NCBI RefSeq assembly: GCF_000282595.1
Contig: NZ_AKIZ01000015.1
Coordinates: 124,001 to 188,000, forward strand
Origin: Phyllobacterium sp. YR531
Lineage (GTDB): Bacteria > Pseudomonadota > Alphaproteobacteria > Rhizobiales > Rhizobiaceae
DNA length: 64,000 nt
Direction: 5' to 3'
Shown: one piece after another, positions 61,979 through 64,000 of the stretch
Position numbering within the stretch: the first letter of the stretch is position 1
How the letters are laid out: every line of letters starts with the position of its first letter
Notes under the pieces: generated by a model
What the model was told of the DNA's origin: nothing
Databases searched by the model: none
Seen by the model: the letters and a program-made list of their open reading frames with translations, nothing else
Translations under genes and position numbers: made by a program

Positions 61979-63610
61979 ATGGTGACGAGAAGAGCCTTCA
62001 TCGGCGGTGTGAGCGTGTTGGTCGTGTCCACCATGATCGGACAGCAAAGCGCTTACACGCAGGAAACGGTGACACCTGTATCAGGCGGTTCGCTGGTTTG
62101 GGGCGTCGAGACAGAACCAAGCACGCTCAATCCCCATTTGAACGGGCAGGCAAAGGCGAAGCTCATTCTCCGCAATGTCTATGAATCCCTGCTGGCACGT
62201 ACTGCTGATGGCGGTTACGTCCCTTGGCTGGCTACGGATTACAAGATTTCAGATGAAGGGACGACCTATACCTTCACATTGCGCGACGATGTCACCTTCA
62301 GTGATGGTGAAAAGCTTGATGCCGCCGCAGTCGCGCTAAACTTCACAAAACTCAAGGAACCGACCTATTCGGGCAGTATCAGTGCAGGACATGTCTCGCA
62401 TGTGGTTGAAGCGCTTGCGCCCGATCCACGTACGCTCATCTTGAAACTCGATAGCGTCTACTCCCCGTTCCTGGATGGCGCAGCAAGTCTTGAAATCATT
62501 TCACCAAAAGGTTTTGACTCGAAACAGTTGAAATCCGGAGGCCCGGAGATAGCCGGAACAGGACCATTCATTCTTGATCGCTATGTCAAAGGTCAGGAAA
62601 TACATCTCGTGAAAAACCCTGCCTATAACTGGGCACCAGAGAATGCCGGACACCAAGGCCCGGCCTATCTTGATGAAGTTACCTATCGTTTTCTGCCGGA
62701 GTCCGCAGTTCGCACAGGCGCTTTGGCGTCAGGACAGGTAGACGTCATCGAAGGTATCTCCGGCAATGATGCAGCTGTTTTCAAAGACGATCCGGAATTT
62801 TCCTATCAGAGCGCCATAAACACCGGAACGCCTTACACGCTATATCTCAACGTTACACGCGGTCCGACTGTAGAGGTGAAGGTACGCAAGGCGGTTCTCG
62901 CATCCATAGATGTGGCCAAGGTAATCGACTCTGTCTATCGCGGTGAACGAACCCGGGCTTGGGGCGTGCTGACGCCCGCCGACACGGACTTCTATGACAA
63001 GAGTATCGAAGGTAGCTATGGTTACGACCCGAAGCTAGCCAATGATCTGCTCGATGATGCGGGTTGGACAAAGCGCGATGCCGACGGTTTCCGTACGAAA
63101 GACGGGGCGCGTTTGTCCATTGAAATCGTGCAGGCCCAAGCAACATTGCGTGACCAGCGTGATGTGCTTCTTCAAGCGTTGCAGGCGCAGGCGCGACAGA
63201 ATGCAGGCATCGACCTTGCTCTGAACTATGTTGACGCGGGTACTTACGTGGATCGCCAAAAAAATGGCGAATATGGCGCGGTTCCCAACTCCACAACCAC
63301 TCAGGAAAACGCCGTAACCATTTACTTCCATTATTTACCAAGAAGCCTTGGCGGTTCAATCAATTACAGCCGGACAGAAGCGCCGGAGGTGTTGGCATGG
63401 CTGAAAGAGGCAGCCTCCACGTTGGACCACGCGCAACGCTCGAGAATCTACAACAGGCTGCAGCGCTTCGCCATTCTCGAACAGGCTTATGGTCTGCCGC
63501 TCTACGTGCCGGAAGATCAGATTGCCGCTGCTGTCAATGTTCGCGGAGTAAAATTCCGCCCGTTCAAACATCTTCCGGAAAACGCATACGACATATGGGT
63601 TGAGCGATAA
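61979..63610 (+). CDS. ABC importer substrate-binding protein, family 5 (peptide/opine type), copy 1
   Basis: 543 residues with a Tat-type leader (VTRRAFIGGVSVLVVSTMIG). The mature protein begins GGSLVWGVETEPSTLNP, followed by the family signature region (YVPWLATDYKISDEGTTYTFTL, landmark LATDYKISDEG) and ends AYDIWVER. GGAG is 8 nt before the ATG at 61979. Family-5 proteins bind peptides, nickel, opines or glutathione-like compounds. A close paralogue follows 53 nt downstream. Confidence 0.92.
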   Translation: MVTRRAFIGGVSVLVVSTMIGQQSAYTQETVTPVSGGSLVWGVETEPSTLNPHLNGQAKAKLILRNVYESLLARTADGGYVPWLATDYKISDEGTTYTFTLRDDVTFSDGEKLDAAAVALNFTKLKEPTYSGSISAGHVSHVVEALAPDPRTLILKLDSVYSPFLDGAASLEIISPKGFDSKQLKSGGPEIAGTGPFILDRYVKGQEIHLVKNPAYNWAPENAGHQGPAYLDEVTYRFLPESAVRTGALASGQVDVIEGISGNDAAVFKDDPEFSYQSAINTGTPYTLYLNVTRGPTVEVKVRKAVLASIDVAKVIDSVYRGERTRAWGVLTPADTDFYDKSIEGSYGYDPKLANDLLDDAGWTKRDADGFRTKDGARLSIEIVQAQATLRDQRDVLLQALQAQARQNAGIDLALNYVDAGTYVDRQKNGEYGAVPNSTTTQENAVTIYFHYLPRSLGGSINYSRTEAPEVLAWLKEAASTLDHAQRSRIYNRLQRFAILEQAYGLPLYVPEDQIAAAVNVRGVKFRPFKHLPENAYDIWVER

Positions 63611-63663
63611 GCGTTTGTTGCTTTTCCGGGCTTGTCGCCAGTTTCAGATCAAGGGGTTAGTCC

Positions 63664-64000
63664 ATGAAGATACCTTTCCGCCAGTACTTCCTCCCGCTCA
63701 TTGCGGCCGCCGGCACAACATTTGCTGCCGGTGTCACACAGGCCGCCGACGCAACGCCTGTCACAGGGGGCGCTCTCGTCTGGGGTGTGGAAACCGACCC
63801 GGCAACACTCAATCCGCAACTTAACGGCCAAGATAAGACGAAACTGTTGTTGCGCAATGTCTTTGAATCGCTCCTCTCGCGAACGGCGGACGGCGGCTAC
63901 GTCCCTTGGCTGGCGAATGAGTACCGGATTTCCGATGATGGTAAGACTTATACCTTCACCTTGCGGGACGGCGTCACTTTCACCGACGGCGAGAAGCTTG
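63664..64000 (+). CDS. ABC importer substrate-binding protein, family 5, copy 2 (5' part)
   Basis: The first 112 codons of a second family-5 binding protein; the rest lies beyond the window. It has an ordinary Sec signal peptide (AAAGTTFAAG, cleavage near TQA-AD), unlike the Tat leader of copy 1. The mature part aligns with copy 1 without gaps: GALVWGVETDPATLNPQLNG here, GSLVWGVETEPSTLNPHLNG there. AAGGGG lies about 8 nt before the ATG. Permease and ATPase genes presumably follow. Confidence 0.92.
   Translation, partial: MKIPFRQYFLPLIAAAGTTFAAGVTQAADATPVTGGALVWGVETDPATLNPQLNGQDKTKLLLRNVFESLLSRTADGGYVPWLANEYRISDDGKTYTFTLRDGVTFTDGEKL

Noticed and set aside
1-64000. tRNA or rRNA genes, CRISPR arrays, IS elements, attachment sites
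   Set aside because: None seen on either strand; no transposase-like frame and no regular repeat-spacer pattern.

Overview
The window is bacterial chromosomal DNA from an alphaproteobacterium of the Rhizobiales, most likely Brucellaceae (Ochrobactrum/Brucella). The lineage call rests on a BA14K-family protein, phosphatidylcholine synthase, the Rrf2-type iron regulator RirA with Irr-type (ICE) boxes, an RskA-type ECF sigma/anti-sigma pair beside a DUF4394 gene, and several small Rhizobiales-type membrane proteins. I see no tRNA, rRNA, CRISPR array, transposase or prophage. The left part reads as core chromosome. The right part (about 27.6-35.7 kb and 51-64 kb) is rich in transport and catabolic operons and looks accessory.

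Layout. 0-3.5 kb: 3' end of mntH, a UbiH-type hydroxylase, then pcs-qor. 3.6-8.4 kb: a complete BMP-family nucleoside-type ABC importer. 8.4-10.4 kb: iron storage and iron regulation (bfr, bfd, rirA) with two Irr-box candidates. 10.4-15.6 kb: mostly small proteins (two paralogous 81-residue membrane proteins, a DUF883 protein, small lipoprotein and coiled-coil ORFs), a possible sRNA and a flavin reductase. 15.7-24.5 kb: glutathione transferase, ABC-F ATPase with a possible leader peptide, a two-component system, a methyltransferase-like membrane protein, GNAT, YegS-type lipid kinase and BA14K. 24.6-26.9 kb: DUF4394/ECF sigma/anti-sigma module.

27.6-35.7 kb holds the most unusual system. An OpuC/OsmF-type quaternary-amine ABC importer (4 genes) runs directly into two LLM flavin monooxygenases, an ornithine-cyclodeaminase-family enzyme and a histidine-ammonia-lyase homologue that has lost the serine needed for the MIO cofactor. 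I read this as a candidate uptake and catabolic operon for a betaine such as ergothioneine or hercynine; the substrate is inference. Downstream, convergent, is a 1030-residue protein I do not recognise (LysM-like N-terminus, EF-hand-like loop near the C-terminus).

39-50.8 kb: LysR with a divergent GST/PNPOx pair, ChaA antiporter, a GT2-GtrA-GT39 fusion, a second two-component system, MipA and TerC. 51-54.5 kb: AraC regulator divergent from an SDR/VOC/reductase/ABM operon. 54.6-64 kb: a probable organosulfur-scavenging locus (MsuE-type FMN reductase, CysE, Aap-type amino-acid transporter without its ATPase, LLM monooxygenase, YtmI-like acetyltransferase and two tandem family-5 binding proteins). 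The window ends inside the second of these.
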